From: a virus
DNA length: 37,488 bases
Strand: one strand, 5' to 3'
Virus record (IMG/VR): IMGVR_UViG_3300047300_000184
Coordinates: 1 to 37,488 of that record
Shown in pieces: positions 17,832-26,042 of this stretch. Both the position numbers and the translations under genes were made by a program. The notes under the pieces were generated by a model. That model did no database searches, was not told where the DNA came from, and saw nothing but the letters and a program-made list of their open reading frames with translations. Position 1 is the stretch's first letter, and each line of letters opens with the position of its first letter.

Positions 17832-18572
17832 ATGACACAGGCATTCAACCTTTCACAATTAGCCAACAACTTAAATTCTTCGGGACAGCTTGATGCTACC
17901 GATGGTTTGGTAAACGCCGTGCCCGTTGGTAACGGTGGAACTGGCGTATCTTCATTAACCGGCGTTGTTTACGGTAACGCAACTTCTGCTTTTACAGCGG
18001 CAACATCTTCGCAGTTAAAATCCGCTATTGGAACATTATCGGTTGGCGATGGTGGTACTGGTGCAACATCTTTTACTAGCAATTCTTTGCTTAAAGGCAA
18101 TGGAACAAGCGCAATTAGTTCGGCTTCCGGTTCCGATGTTGCATCTGCAATAGGCTCAAATTATGTAGCAAACGCAACAAACGCAACAACTGCCGCATCA
18201 TGTTCTGGCAACTCTGCAACAGCAACAAAATTAAGCACCGCAAGCGGTTCAGCCCCCTCATATAGCGCAAGGGCGTGGGTAAACTTTGATGGCACAGGCA
18301 CGATTGGTACTAACATGACCATCCGCGCTAGTGCAAACGTGGCGAGTGTTTATAAGGTTGATACCGGGCAATTTACAATTACTTTTACAATAGCAATGCC
18401 AGATGCAAACTATGCCATTTCGGGCTTTGTAGCAACAACTGGAAACTCTGGTATTGGCGGCGTTAACGGTGGCACAGGATATTCACTTTCTGCTGGAAGT
18501 TGCACAATTTTCACTCGTTCAACATCCACTAGAGCAGATTATGAGCAAACCCATGTAATTTTCCATAGATAA
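17832..18572 (+). CDS. Tail fibre protein with repeated GGTG modules
   Basis: A 246-residue fibre. The N-terminal half carries repeated VGNGGTG/VGDGGTG motifs and low-complexity Ser/Thr/Ala/Asn sequence with an Asn-Ala-Thr tract, as in trimeric phage fibres. The C-terminal part (starting near ARAWVNFDG, residue 150) forms a tip domain that recurs at the C-terminus of the collagen-like fibre at 20616-22721 (KAWVNFNG). It starts nine bases after the tail-tip gene with AAAGGA as ribosome binding site. Confidence 0.75.
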   Translation: MTQAFNLSQLANNLNSSGQLDATDGLVNAVPVGNGGTGVSSLTGVVYGNATSAFTAATSSQLKSAIGTLSVGDGGTGATSFTSNSLLKGNGTSAISSASGSDVASAIGSNYVANATNATTAASCSGNSATATKLSTASGSAPSYSARAWVNFDGTGTIGTNMTIRASANVASVYKVDTGQFTITFTIAMPDANYAISGFVATTGNSGIGGVNGGTGYSLSAGSCTIFTRSTSTRADYEQTHVIFHR

Positions 18573-18620
18573 AATTGACTTATTAAAATATTTTGCGAAA
18601 ATACAAGACAAGATTCGTAG

Positions 18621-18661
18621 CCCGTGAGAACATGGGTAACGTCACAACCTGAGAACAGGGA
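18621..18661 (+). promoter_or_regulatory. Two tandem AGAA-loop hairpins over a ribosome binding site
   Basis: Two short hairpins with the same AGAA tetraloop occur in the 95-bp gap before the gene at 18668: CCCGTG-AGAA-CATGGG (18621-18636) and CCTG-AGAA-CAGG (18648-18659). The second overlaps the Shine-Dalgarno AGGGA (18657-18661), which ends six bases before the ATG. Translational control is inferred. Confidence 0.4.
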
Positions 18662-18667
18662 ACTTGT

Positions 18668-19156
18668 ATGGCAGTTTTTAACAAAAATTCGATCACTCAA
18701 GTGAGTGGTTTTAACAATCCTTGCATCACGGGCGAGTTGGTCTACGAGCAACAAACCTACTGGAATCTTACGCTTACCGCAGAGAACGGCACACAAGTTG
18801 TAGATTTAACGGGCGCAACAATTGATGCCCAGATTGTTAGACGAACATTGTCTAACGTGCAAGATACCCGTTACGGTTTGTCATTTGACATTGGCAACTA
18901 TACGCCTACACCAACCCCAATCCCGTTATCTATTACCAACCGCGATGATGCGGCAGGTTCTTTCACATTAGTGATTGACGATAATTCGTGGAATTTGGTA
19001 GATAGCGATGCTGAAATGGCAATCAACTCGTCTACTGGTGCGGGTTTTTCAGGTCGCATCAAAATTAGTTTCCCGCAAATAGGGGCTACGCCGCCGGAAG
19101 ATAACATTATTTTTCTTTTGTTTATTGTCCGTTCTGATGGCATCGTAAAAGTTTAA
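18668..19156 (+). CDS. Fibre-cassette structural protein, unknown
   Basis: A 162-residue beta-rich protein with no catalytic motif. The central LTGATIDAQIVRRT and the C-terminal IIFLLFIVRSDG resemble small Ig-like or baseplate-upper-type proteins found among phage fibres, but I cannot name the family. Its ATG follows AGGGA within a hairpin. The position between two fibre genes suggests a fibre connector or decoration. Confidence 0.55.
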   Translation: MAVFNKNSITQVSGFNNPCITGELVYEQQTYWNLTLTAENGTQVVDLTGATIDAQIVRRTLSNVQDTRYGLSFDIGNYTPTPTPIPLSITNRDDAAGSFTLVIDDNSWNLVDSDAEMAINSSTGAGFSGRIKISFPQIGATPPEDNIIFLLFIVRSDGIVKV

Positions 19157-19165
19157 GGGGGCGAC

Positions 19166-19459
19166 ATGGCAACGCTAAATGTTCAAGCCGTTCCTAGCAA
19201 CACGACAGTCACAGTACAAGATTCCAACAACATTCAATTGAGTGTTACACCGCCTACAAATGTTCGCGTTGAAGTTACGCCGGTTGCAAATCAGATTGTT
19301 CAAATCAATCGCGGAGTGCAAGGCGCAAGCGGAAACAATGACATTGGCGGTTACCCCGTAAACATTGTTGGCGCACAAAATTATGACGCTTTAATGTTTT
19401 TGAATTCCGAATGGACAAACATACCGCAAACCGAAATTTCTGACGGCGGCAACTTTTAA
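19166..19459 (+). CDS. Small fibre-associated protein
   Basis: A 97-residue protein, Asn/Val/Thr-rich, with alternating beta-strand pattern in residues 1-50 and a short GVQGASGNNDIGG linker followed by a hydrophobic C-terminal segment. A GGGGG ribosome binding site precedes the ATG, and it lies ten bases after the previous gene. It may be an adaptor for the following fibres. No family recognised. Confidence 0.55.
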   Translation: MATLNVQAVPSNTTVTVQDSNNIQLSVTPPTNVRVEVTPVANQIVQINRGVQGASGNNDIGGYPVNIVGAQNYDALMFLNSEWTNIPQTEISDGGNF

Positions 19460-19470
19460 GGAGATTTGAA

Positions 19471-20577
19471 ATGTCAAACACTATTCGCATCAAACGCCGC
19501 GCAAACGGTGGCGGCGCTGGCGCACCAAGCACTTTGGCAAACGCCGAACTTGCTTTTAACGAACAAACAAATGTTCTTTATTACGGCACGGGAACTGGCG
19601 GGGCTGGTGGTTCTGCTACATCCATTATTCCGATTGCTGGTAATGGCGCGTTTGTTGATTTAAGCAATGACCAAACCGTAGCCGGAACAAAAACATTTAG
19701 TAGCCCTATTGCTGGTTCTGTTACTGGAAATGCCGCAACAGCCACACAATTAGCCACAACGCGCACACTTTCTATTTCGGGTGACGCTGATGGGTCGGCT
19801 ACTTTTAATGGTTCTGCAAACGCCGATATTGCCATTACGCTTGACACCGTAAACAGCAACGTAGGCACTTACACAAAAGTGACCATTAACGCTAAAGGTT
19901 TGGCAACTGCTGGTTCGCAAGCAAGCCTAAACGATTTGGCGTCTCCAAGTTCTTCATTTAGTTTTGGCAATCAAAACCTTACAAGTCTTGCCGACCCCGT
20001 AAATCCGCAAGACGGCGCAACAAAAAATTACGTTGATTCGGTAGCTCAAGGCTTAAACGTCAAACAGGCTTGCGTTGCTACAACCACAGGCAACATTACT
20101 TTGTCGGGTTTAGGAACGCAGGCTAATGGCGATTGGGCGTCAAGCCTTACCGCTGGCGACCGTGTATTGGTAAAGAACCAAACCCAGCAACAAGATAACG
20201 GCATTTATGTTGCTTCTGGCACAGGTTGGTCGCGTTCTACCGACGCAAACACTTGGGCTGAGTTGATTTCGGCGTTTACATTTATCCAAACCGGCGCAAC
20301 AGAAGCAGATACTGGATGGGTTTGCACAGTAGATGCTGGCGGCACATTAGGCACAACTCCCGTAACATGGGCGCAATTTTCTGGTGCTGGCACTTATACT
20401 GCTGGAACCGGCTTAACATTGTCTGGTAGCCAATTCAGCATTACAAATACTGCGGTAACCGCAGGTTCGTATGGCTCTACTGGCGGCGGTCAAACGCTGG
20501 TTGCAACAGTTAACGCTCAAGGTCAATTGACGGCTCTTGCCGCATACGACATTAACGTAGACGGCGGCACATACTAA
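19471..20577 (+). CDS. Tail fibre protein
   Basis: A 368-residue fibre with AGGAG ribosome binding site. The N-terminal module (IRIKRRANGG, then TLANAELAFNEQTNVLYYG) also begins, in divergent form, the fibre at 20616, so the two share an attachment domain. A fibre shaft with VTGNAATATQLA-type repeats follows, then PQDGATKNYVDSVAQG, a motif common in phage fibres. The C-terminal region is Gly/Thr-rich. It probably attaches to the tail tip and contributes to receptor binding. Confidence 0.75.
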   Translation: MSNTIRIKRRANGGGAGAPSTLANAELAFNEQTNVLYYGTGTGGAGGSATSIIPIAGNGAFVDLSNDQTVAGTKTFSSPIAGSVTGNAATATQLATTRTLSISGDADGSATFNGSANADIAITLDTVNSNVGTYTKVTINAKGLATAGSQASLNDLASPSSSFSFGNQNLTSLADPVNPQDGATKNYVDSVAQGLNVKQACVATTTGNITLSGLGTQANGDWASSLTAGDRVLVKNQTQQQDNGIYVASGTGWSRSTDANTWAELISAFTFIQTGATEADTGWVCTVDAGGTLGTTPVTWAQFSGAGTYTAGTGLTLSGSQFSITNTAVTAGSYGSTGGGQTLVATVNAQGQLTALAAYDINVDGGTY

Positions 20578-20615
20578 ACAATTTGTCCCGCTAAATAGCA
20601 AAAGGGGATTGCCAC

Positions 20616-22721
20616 ATGGCAAACAAAATCATTGTAAAAAAATCGTCGGTGGCGGGCAAAGTTCCCGTTGCTGGCGATTTGGATGTTGGCGAACTTGCGG
20701 TAAACGTCACCGACCAAAAAATTTACTCAAAAAACGCAAGCGGTTCGGTTGTGTTAATGGGGTCTGGTTTAGGTGGCACAGGTGATGTGGTTGGACCATC
20801 ATCTTCAACCGACAATGCAATTGCCAGATTTGACGGAACAACCGGCAAATTGATTCAAAACGGCACAATTACCCAAGATGACAGCGGTAACCTTGCTGGC
20901 ATTTTGTCTGAGCAATATGACGTTACCAATACGCCGCCTACAATTGTTGAAGGTTTAGAGGCGTGGGACAGCGGTAACGGAACGCTTGAAGTTGGTCTAA
21001 AAGGCGGTAACGTATCTTATAAATACGGACAGCAAGAATTTGTAAGAGCATACAACGGTAGCGGCTCTGCAATGACCAAGGGGCAGGTGGTCTATATTGT
21101 TGGCGCACAAGGCAATCGCGTTGATGTGCGTTTAGCTAAAGCCGATGCCGAATCAACTTCTGCGGGAACTATTGGCTTTGTAGTCGAATCAATTGCTAAT
21201 GGCGCAGAAGGTTGGGTTCAAGCGTCTGGTTCGCTTTATAAATTGGACACTTCCGCGCTAACCGCTGGACAAGCGTTGTATCTGTCTGTCGCAACCGCTG
21301 GCGCTTATACAACTACACGACCAACAGCGCCCAACCATACAGTAATTTTAGGTTGGGTTGAGCGTGTTCACGCAACAACAGGCTCAATATATGTAAAAGT
21401 AGACAACGGTTACGAACTTAACGAGTTGCACAACGTGCTTATTACAAGCGCCGCATCTGGCAACACATTAATTTATGATGCCGTTGCTGGCGTTTGGAAA
21501 AATGAAAATTTAACTGCCGGAACTGGTGTGAGCGTAACAAATGGTGCTGGTTCTATTACCATTACCAACACCGCGCCCGACCAAACTGTTGCATTGACAG
21601 GTGCGGGTGCTACAACTATTTCGGGAACATATCCTAACTTTACAATTAGTAGCGTTAATACAACATATTCTCCTGCAACATCAACCGTTGCGGGATTGAT
21701 TGAATTAGCTTCTGATACGCAACAAGCCACCGCCGCAAACGCCGTAACCTCTACCGCAAACAGAACTTACGGCCTGCAAGTAAATGCCGCAGGACAGGGT
21801 GTTATTAATGTTCCGTGGACGGACTCTGGCGGTACCGTTACTAGCGTTACAGGTACAAGCCCCGTGGCGTCAACTGGCGGAACAACACCTGCAATTAGTT
21901 TGGCATCAGGTTATGGTGACACACAAAATCCATACGCAAGCAAAATAGCAAACTATGTTTTAGCCGCGCCTAATGGTTCTGCTGGAGTACCAACATTTCG
22001 CGCAATTGTTGCCGCAGATATTCCTACGCTTAACCAAAACACAACAGGCACAGCCGCAGGACTTTCTGCAACATTAGTAGCAACATCGGGCGGCACAGGA
22101 CAAAGCGCCTATGCCGTTGGTGATTTGCTTTATGCAAACACTACAACTACCCTTGCTAAATTAGCTGATGTAGCAACTGGTAATGCTTTAATTTCAGGCG
22201 GTGTAGGTGTAGCCCCAAGTTGGGGAAAAATTGGTTTGGCAACTCACGTTAGTGGTAACTTGCCAGTAACCAATTTGAATAGCGGAACAAGTGCATCTGC
22301 ATCAACTTTTTGGCGCGGGGATGGCACATGGGCGACTGGAGTTTCGGGACCCACCGGACCAACTGGACTCACCGGACCAACTGGACCCACCGGCTCTCCC
22401 GGACCGACAGGACCCACAGGACCGACCGGACCAACAGGCCCTAGCGGTACAACAACTTTGAAGGCTTGGGTCAACTTTAACGGCAGTACTGCAACCGTCA
22501 GAGCGTCTTTAAATGTTAGTAGCGTTTCTAGATCGAGCGCAACAAACTACGCAATTAACTTTACGTCCTCTTTGGGGGACACTAACTACGCGGCTGTTGC
22601 CACGACAGATTTGAACGTCTCACCAATCACAATGCGTAGTGGTACAACAGCCTCGTCCTGCGCCGTCTCAATGGGAGGTTCAACCGATGCAACCAACTAC
22701 TCCTTTGCTGCTTTCAGGTAA
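20616..22721 (+). CDS. Long tail fibre with collagen-like segment
   Basis: A 701-residue fibre. It starts with the shared attachment module ([13 protein letters not shown], then [15 protein letters not shown]). The long shaft (about residues 50-575) contains beta-rich, Gly/Thr/Ala-rich repeats. Residues 578-610 are eleven uninterrupted Gly-X-Y triplets, mainly Gly-Pro-Thr. The C-terminal tip (from about 614, KAWVNFNG) is homologous to that of the fibre at 17832-18572. Collagen-like stretches in phage fibres form triple helices; here it links shaft to tip. The downstream 2-oxoglutarate oxygenase could hydroxylate this stretch (inference). Confidence 0.82.
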   Translation: MANKIIVKKSSVAGKVPVAGDLDVGELAVNVTDQKIYSKNASGSVVLMGSGLGGTGDVVGPSSSTDNAIARFDGTTGKLIQNGTITQDDSGNLAGILSEQYDVTNTPPTIVEGLEAWDSGNGTLEVGLKGGNVSYKYGQQEFVRAYNGSGSAMTKGQVVYIVGAQGNRVDVRLAKADAESTSAGTIGFVVESIANGAEGWVQASGSLYKLDTSALTAGQALYLSVATAGAYTTTRPTAPNHTVILGWVERVHATTGSIYVKVDNGYELNELHNVLITSAASGNTLIYDAVAGVWKNENLTAGTGVSVTNGAGSITITNTAPDQTVALTGAGATTISGTYPNFTISSVNTTYSPATSTVAGLIELASDTQQATAANAVTSTANRTYGLQVNAAGQGVINVPWTDSGGTVTSVTGTSPVASTGGTTPAISLASGYGDTQNPYASKIANYVLAAPNGSAGVPTFRAIVAADIPTLNQNTTGTAAGLSATLVATSGGTGQSAYAVGDLLYANTTTTLAKLADVATGNALISGGVGVAPSWGKIGLATHVSGNLPVTNLNSGTSASASTFWRGDGTWATGVSGPTGPTGLTGPTGPTGSPGPTGPTGPTGPTGPSGTTTLKAWVNFNGSTATVRASLNVSSVSRSSATNYAINFTSSLGDTNYAAVATTDLNVSPITMRSGTTASSCAVSMGGSTDATNYSFAAFR
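22347..22445 (+). repeat. Collagen-like Gly-X-Y coding repeat
   Basis: Eleven codon triplets encode Gly-X-Y, of which eight are Gly-Pro-Thr, one Gly-Leu-Thr, one Gly-Ser-Pro and one Gly-Pro-Ser. The DNA is a 9-bp tandem repeat with synonymous changes (GGACCAACT, GGACCCACC and similar), so it could expand or contract by slippage. Confidence 0.9.
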
Positions 22722-22725
22722 AAAT

Positions 22726-23142
22726 ATGTCAAACGCAAACGTAATCATCCACACAACAGCTGACGGTAACGTGTGTGTAACCATACCGACAGGAGAGAAA
22801 TCTATTGAGCAGGTTCAGCTATCTGACATACCAAATGGGGTGCAAAGTTTTATTGTTTCAAGAGATGCTTTACCTTTGCAACATAACGACTTCTTTGACG
22901 CATGGGAACAAACAGACGGTGTGATTACTGTTAATTTTTCCAAAGCACAAGAGATAACAAAAGCACGTTTACGTCTAGAACGCGAACCATTGTTGACCGC
23001 ACAAGACGTTGCTTTTCAACGTGCGCTTGAAACTGGCGCAGATACATCTTTGATTGTTGCCGAAAAACAAAGGCTTAGAGACATAACAAACCTTGTTGAT
23101 TCTTGCTTAACACTTGAAGAATTAAAGGCTTTGCATCCATGA
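22726..23142 (+). CDS. Tail fibre assembly chaperone-like protein
   Basis: A 138-residue protein. The C-terminal part (LRLEREPLLTAQDVAFQRAL, then EKQRLRDITN) matches the ending shared by many phage fibre-associated or tail-assembly accessory proteins. The ATG at 22726 lies four bases after the fibre stop; a longer upstream frame overlaps the fibre and is rejected. Its site right after the fibre supports a role in fibre folding or attachment. It overlaps the hydroxylase gene by ATGA. Confidence 0.65.
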   Translation: MSNANVIIHTTADGNVCVTIPTGEKSIEQVQLSDIPNGVQSFIVSRDALPLQHNDFFDAWEQTDGVITVNFSKAQEITKARLRLEREPLLTAQDVAFQRALETGADTSLIVAEKQRLRDITNLVDSCLTLEELKALHP

Positions 23143-23684
23143 CTCATCTTCCTATTTGGTATTTGGGAAAAGTCCCGTCACAAATTTGTGATGCCGCTTG
23201 TTCTGAGCTTGAAATGCTGCCATCTAGAGATGCTTCCATGGGCATTGATGGCGCTGACATAAAACACGACCATCGAGACACAACGGTTCGTTTTGCTGAA
23301 GATGGTTTTTGGTTTGCTGGCATCTTGCTGGAACACGCCATGAAAGCCAACCGAGAGTGCAAATGGGACTATGACATTACGTTCCATGAGTGCCTGCAAT
23401 ATGCTGAATATGGGCCGGAGCAACATTACAAATGGCACACAGACACTTTTGCCTTGTCCGGCGCGCCAACAGATCGCAAAGTCACCGCCGTTTGCCTGAT
23501 GAACGATGTGACCGAGTTTAAAGGCGGTCAATTTCAAATGCGCCTTTACAGCGAATACGATGCCCCATTGGAAAAGGGAACAATCATTGCGTTTCCATCT
23601 ATCCTTGAACATCGCGTGACGCCGGTGATTTCTGGTCTGCGCAAGTCTGCAACCATTTGGCTGAATGGCCCAAGATTCAAATGA
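23139..23684 (+). CDS. 2-oxoglutarate/Fe(II)-dependent hydroxylase (prolyl 4-hydroxylase-like)
   Basis: A 181-residue enzyme of the double-stranded beta-helix oxygenase family. The iron ligands are visible as His100-x-Asp102 (HYKWHTDTF) and His158 (SILEHRVTP), with Arg168 placed to bind 2-oxoglutarate (GLRKSATIWL). These enzymes hydroxylate a substrate using oxygen, converting 2-oxoglutarate to succinate. The gene overlaps by ATGA with the fibre chaperone gene and lies 400 bp after a Gly-Pro-Thr-rich fibre, which makes fibre proline a plausible substrate. Nucleic acid or host substrates remain possible. Confidence 0.85.
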   Translation: MTHLPIWYLGKVPSQICDAACSELEMLPSRDASMGIDGADIKHDHRDTTVRFAEDGFWFAGILLEHAMKANRECKWDYDITFHECLQYAEYGPEQHYKWHTDTFALSGAPTDRKVTAVCLMNDVTEFKGGQFQMRLYSEYDAPLEKGTIIAFPSILEHRVTPVISGLRKSATIWLNGPRFK

Positions 23685-23914
23685 CCACGATTGACGCCAC
23701 GGATGCAAGGCTGGAGAAACACGAAGAGATTTGCGCTCTTCGGTATGAAAACATCCAGCTTCAACTGAAAAATACCAACGACTCGATGGATGCTCAGTTC
23801 CGTGGCAGCAACGCCCGTTTGAAGCGCATGGAAACAATAATGATAGCTTCGGCTGGCTCAATGATTTTGGGCATGGCTGGCGCTGTTTTTGCCCTGATGA
23901 CGCACATAAAGTGA
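23681..23914 (+). CDS. Small coiled-coil membrane protein (XhlA-like layout)
   Basis: A 77-residue protein beginning at ATG 23681, overlapping the hydroxylase stop (ATGA). A helical N-terminal region (LEKHEEICALRYENIQLQLK) precedes one C-terminal membrane segment (IASAGSMILGMAGAVFALM). This soluble-helix plus C-terminal TM layout is typical of XhlA-type lysis accessory proteins. Its location at the head of the lysis cassette agrees. Confidence 0.6.
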   Translation: MTTIDATDARLEKHEEICALRYENIQLQLKNTNDSMDAQFRGSNARLKRMETIMIASAGSMILGMAGAVFALMTHIK

Positions 23915-23915
23915 T

Positions 23916-24647
23916 GTGGACCCATTCAGCCTTCTCATGGCGGCGCAGGCCACGGTTGCTGCAATACGCAGCGGTTGTGAGATGTTGTCTCAGGGCAAAA
24001 CTGAAATTGCAAAAACAAAAGCCTCAATCGAGCAGGCGGTCGGTGACGCAAAAGCTATCTATTCGGAGATTGCAGGGCTTTGGAATTGGATTGCTGGACT
24101 ATTCGGGTCTAAAACGTCAAATAAGCAAGAAAAGCCCGTTGCAAAAATTGCTGAGAAATCGGTATCGAAGAGACAAGTTCAATACAAGCCAAAGCCTGTT
24201 GAGCAACTGACGTATGAAGAATACCAAACTCAAGCCATACACCAGATTTGTGAGCAGCTTAAAACCTTCTTTGAAATTCGCAGGCAACTTCAAGAGTATT
24301 GCCGCGACTTAGAAGAGGAATCCAAGACAACCACGGACATCGAGGGCGCGGCACTAGACAGGATACAAATTGAAATGCAGCTTGAACAAATGACTGTGCA
24401 AATCAGGGAAACCATGATTTATACACCCAAAGAAATTGGGTTGCAAAGCATTTACAGTCGTTTTCTCAAGATGTATGACCAGATTCTCGAAGAGCGAGAG
24501 TTTGACAGGGCGTTGAAACGCAAACAGGAAATAGACGCAAAATGGCAACGAGAATACCGCCAACAAATCAAGGTCGCCAAGTTGGGTTACGCAATAGTGG
24601 TAACGGTAGTCGGCCTGTGGATGATGGCGTTGTTTTCCGTTCTATGA
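23916..24647 (+). CDS. Membrane-anchored helical protein of the lysis region
   Basis: A 243-residue protein starting at GTG 23916, one base after the previous stop. The N-terminus (PFSLLMAAQATVAAIRSG) is helical and weakly hydrophobic, the middle is Lys/Glu/Gln-rich coiled coil, and the C-terminus carries one membrane segment (YAIVVTVVGLWMMALFSVL). No enzymatic motif is seen. It may act in envelope disruption or as a virion-associated membrane protein; I do not recognise a named family. Confidence 0.55.
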   Translation: MDPFSLLMAAQATVAAIRSGCEMLSQGKTEIAKTKASIEQAVGDAKAIYSEIAGLWNWIAGLFGSKTSNKQEKPVAKIAEKSVSKRQVQYKPKPVEQLTYEEYQTQAIHQICEQLKTFFEIRRQLQEYCRDLEEESKTTTDIEGAALDRIQIEMQLEQMTVQIRETMIYTPKEIGLQSIYSRFLKMYDQILEEREFDRALKRKQEIDAKWQREYRQQIKVAKLGYAIVVTVVGLWMMALFSVL

Positions 24648-24829
24648 AAGAATTCTATTGGTGGGTCATCATTGTCACGCTGCTGCTAATGCTGCTTGGA
24701 TTTTCCATTTGGTCAGCACTTTACGCAGACAATCGTGTTCGCAAGGCCGAGGTTATCCTCCAGCGCGCCGAGCAAATTGAAAAGAAGACAAGACAGAAAA
24801 TTGAACCAACTCCCGAGAAGGAAGAATAA
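24644..24829 (+). CDS. Small membrane protein with charged tail (holin- or spanin-like)
   Basis: A 61-residue protein overlapping the previous gene by ATGA and the next gene by one base (TAATG). One N-terminal membrane segment (WWVIIVTLLLMLLGFSIW) is followed by a 35-residue charged helix. This could be a type III holin, an antiholin or an inner-membrane spanin component. A longer frame from 24542 lies inside the previous gene and is less likely. Confidence 0.55.
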   Translation: MKEFYWWVIIVTLLLMLLGFSIWSALYADNRVRKAEVILQRAEQIEKKTRQKIEPTPEKEE

Positions 24830-25329
24830 TGCTGTCTTTAATTTCTACCCTTGGCGGTCTGCTGTTGTCGGCCTTGCCAAAATTCATTGAGCTTTTTCAG
24901 TCAAAGCAGGACCAAAAGCACGAAGCCGAACTAGCTCGGATTCAGACCGAACGCGAACTAGCCCTTGCCGCGCAGGGTTTTGCAGCCCAAGCCAAAATCG
25001 AGGAATTGCGCACCGATCAGGTTTCAATGCAAACCGAAGCCGCCATGACCCAAGCCGCCTATGCCCATGACGCAAAGGTGCTAGAAAAGGCAGCAGGGTG
25101 GGTTTCGACCTACGTTGGGACCGTTAGGCCCACCATAACCTATTTGTTCGTCCTAGAGCTTGTTTTCATCAATGCTGGCCTTGGCTCCTACGTTTGGACT
25201 CATCCACAAATGATTACTGGCGTGGATGACCTTATCAAGATTGGTAACGAGATTTTCAGCGACGATGAGATGGCTATGCTTGGCGGCATTATTGGCTACT
25301 GGTTTGGCTCTCGCGGCTACAAAAAATGA
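24829..25329 (+). CDS. Holin (3-TM family)
   Basis: A 166-residue protein with a short N-terminal hydrophobic helix (LISTLGGLLLSALPKFIELF), a long Ala/Gln/Glu-rich coiled coil (about residues 25-85), and a C-terminal half with two membrane segments. The GTVRPTITYLFVLELVFINAG segment and the final YWFGSRGYKK are hallmarks of the Holin_3TM family. It would permeabilise the inner membrane at lysis. It overlaps the endolysin gene by ATGA, the usual holin-endolysin pairing. Confidence 0.8.
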   Translation: MLSLISTLGGLLLSALPKFIELFQSKQDQKHEAELARIQTERELALAAQGFAAQAKIEELRTDQVSMQTEAAMTQAAYAHDAKVLEKAAGWVSTYVGTVRPTITYLFVLELVFINAGLGSYVWTHPQMITGVDDLIKIGNEIFSDDEMAMLGGIIGYWFGSRGYKK

Positions 25330-25841
25330 GAACCAGCAACGAGGGCATCGAACTGATGCACAAGTTTGAGGGGTATCGTGACAAGCCCTACCAATGCAGC
25401 GCCTCGATGTGGACGATTGGTTGGGGTCACGTTATCTATCAAGACCAGATAAAGTATCCCATCGTCAGGAAAGAGGGTTACACAGGGATGTTGCGCCCTG
25501 AATACCCATTGAAACCGGAGGACAACCGTGTTTGGTCGAAAGAAGAACTCGTTAAGATATTCCGAGATGACCTCGTATCTTTTGAACGTGGTGTTCTTAG
25601 ACTTGCTCCCAATTTGGCTGGTCGTCAGGGTGCATTCGACGCTTGCGTTGCGTTTTCCTTCAATGTCGGATTGGGGAATTTTCAGCGGTCTACTATTCGG
25701 ATGAAGATAGGCCGCGAGGATTGGGCTGGCGCGTCAGAAGCGTTTATGGCGTGGACCAAAGCCGGTGGCAAAGAGCTTAAAGGCTTGGTCCGCCGCAGAA
25801 CTGCCGAGCGTCAATTGTTTGATTCTAGTCAAGAGACTTGA
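25326..25841 (+). CDS. Endolysin, GH24 lysozyme (muramidase)
   Basis: A 171-residue lysozyme that cuts the glycan strands of peptidoglycan. The T4-lysozyme triad is present with exact spacing: Glu15, Cys24 in place of the usual Asp, and Thr30 (KFEGYRDKPYQCSASMWTIG), then the WGH segment. Cys at the second position is known in other GH24 endolysins. The FNVGLGNFQRST block is the conserved second half. There is no signal peptide or SAR segment, so release depends on the holin. The 3' end overlaps, on the opposite strand, the last gene of the leftward early operon. Confidence 0.92.
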   Translation: MRTSNEGIELMHKFEGYRDKPYQCSASMWTIGWGHVIYQDQIKYPIVRKEGYTGMLRPEYPLKPEDNRVWSKEELVKIFRDDLVSFERGVLRLAPNLAGRQGAFDACVAFSFNVGLGNFQRSTIRMKIGREDWAGASEAFMAWTKAGGKELKGLVRRRTAERQLFDSSQET

Positions 25842-25923
25842 GCGCCAGCACAAACAAAAACACCCCTGCGCCGACGATTGCGCCAATCACAAGGATGACG
25901 ATCAGCATGATTAAGTTGTCCAT
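25825..25923 (-). CDS. Micro-protein, single membrane segment (32 aa)
   Basis: A 32-residue frame (MDNLIMLIVILVIGAIVG, then AGVFLFVLALKSLD) that is almost entirely one membrane helix. Its ATG overlaps the stop of the upstream micro-gene by 13 bp, and its end overlaps the endolysin gene by 17 bp on the other strand. It is the last member of a chain of overlapping leftward small genes. Overlap and membrane character support coding; function unknown. Confidence 0.55.
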   Translation of the reverse strand: MDNLIMLIVILVIGAIVGAGVFLFVLALKSLD

Positions 25924-26042
25924 TGCAACAAGTCCCATCCAAACATGAATGCTATGTAAAGCAGCTTAAACACCATGCCTAAAAAGGCAAGGTAGACAGC
26001 GCCAATGACAACGCCTTTGGTTGTTTCGTATAGGTATTTCAT
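25911..26042 (-). CDS. Micro-protein, single membrane segment (43 aa)
   Basis: A 43-residue protein with a membrane helix (VVIGAVYLAFLGMVFKLLYI) after a short charged N-terminus. The start overlaps the stop of the next upstream gene (ATGA), and its stop overlaps the start of the 32-residue gene. No family recognised; an inner-membrane role is inferred. Confidence 0.6.
   Translation of the reverse strand: MKYLYETTKGVVIGAVYLAFLGMVFKLLYIAFMFGWDLLQWTT

Noticed and set aside
18575-18603. Possible promoter (TTGACT, 17 bp, AAAATA) before the gene at 18668
   Set aside because: The -10 is poor and the site lies inside a continuous late operon.
23178-23861. Open minus-strand frame of 227 codons
   Set aside because: Antisense to the hydroxylase gene, whose catalytic motifs are complete.
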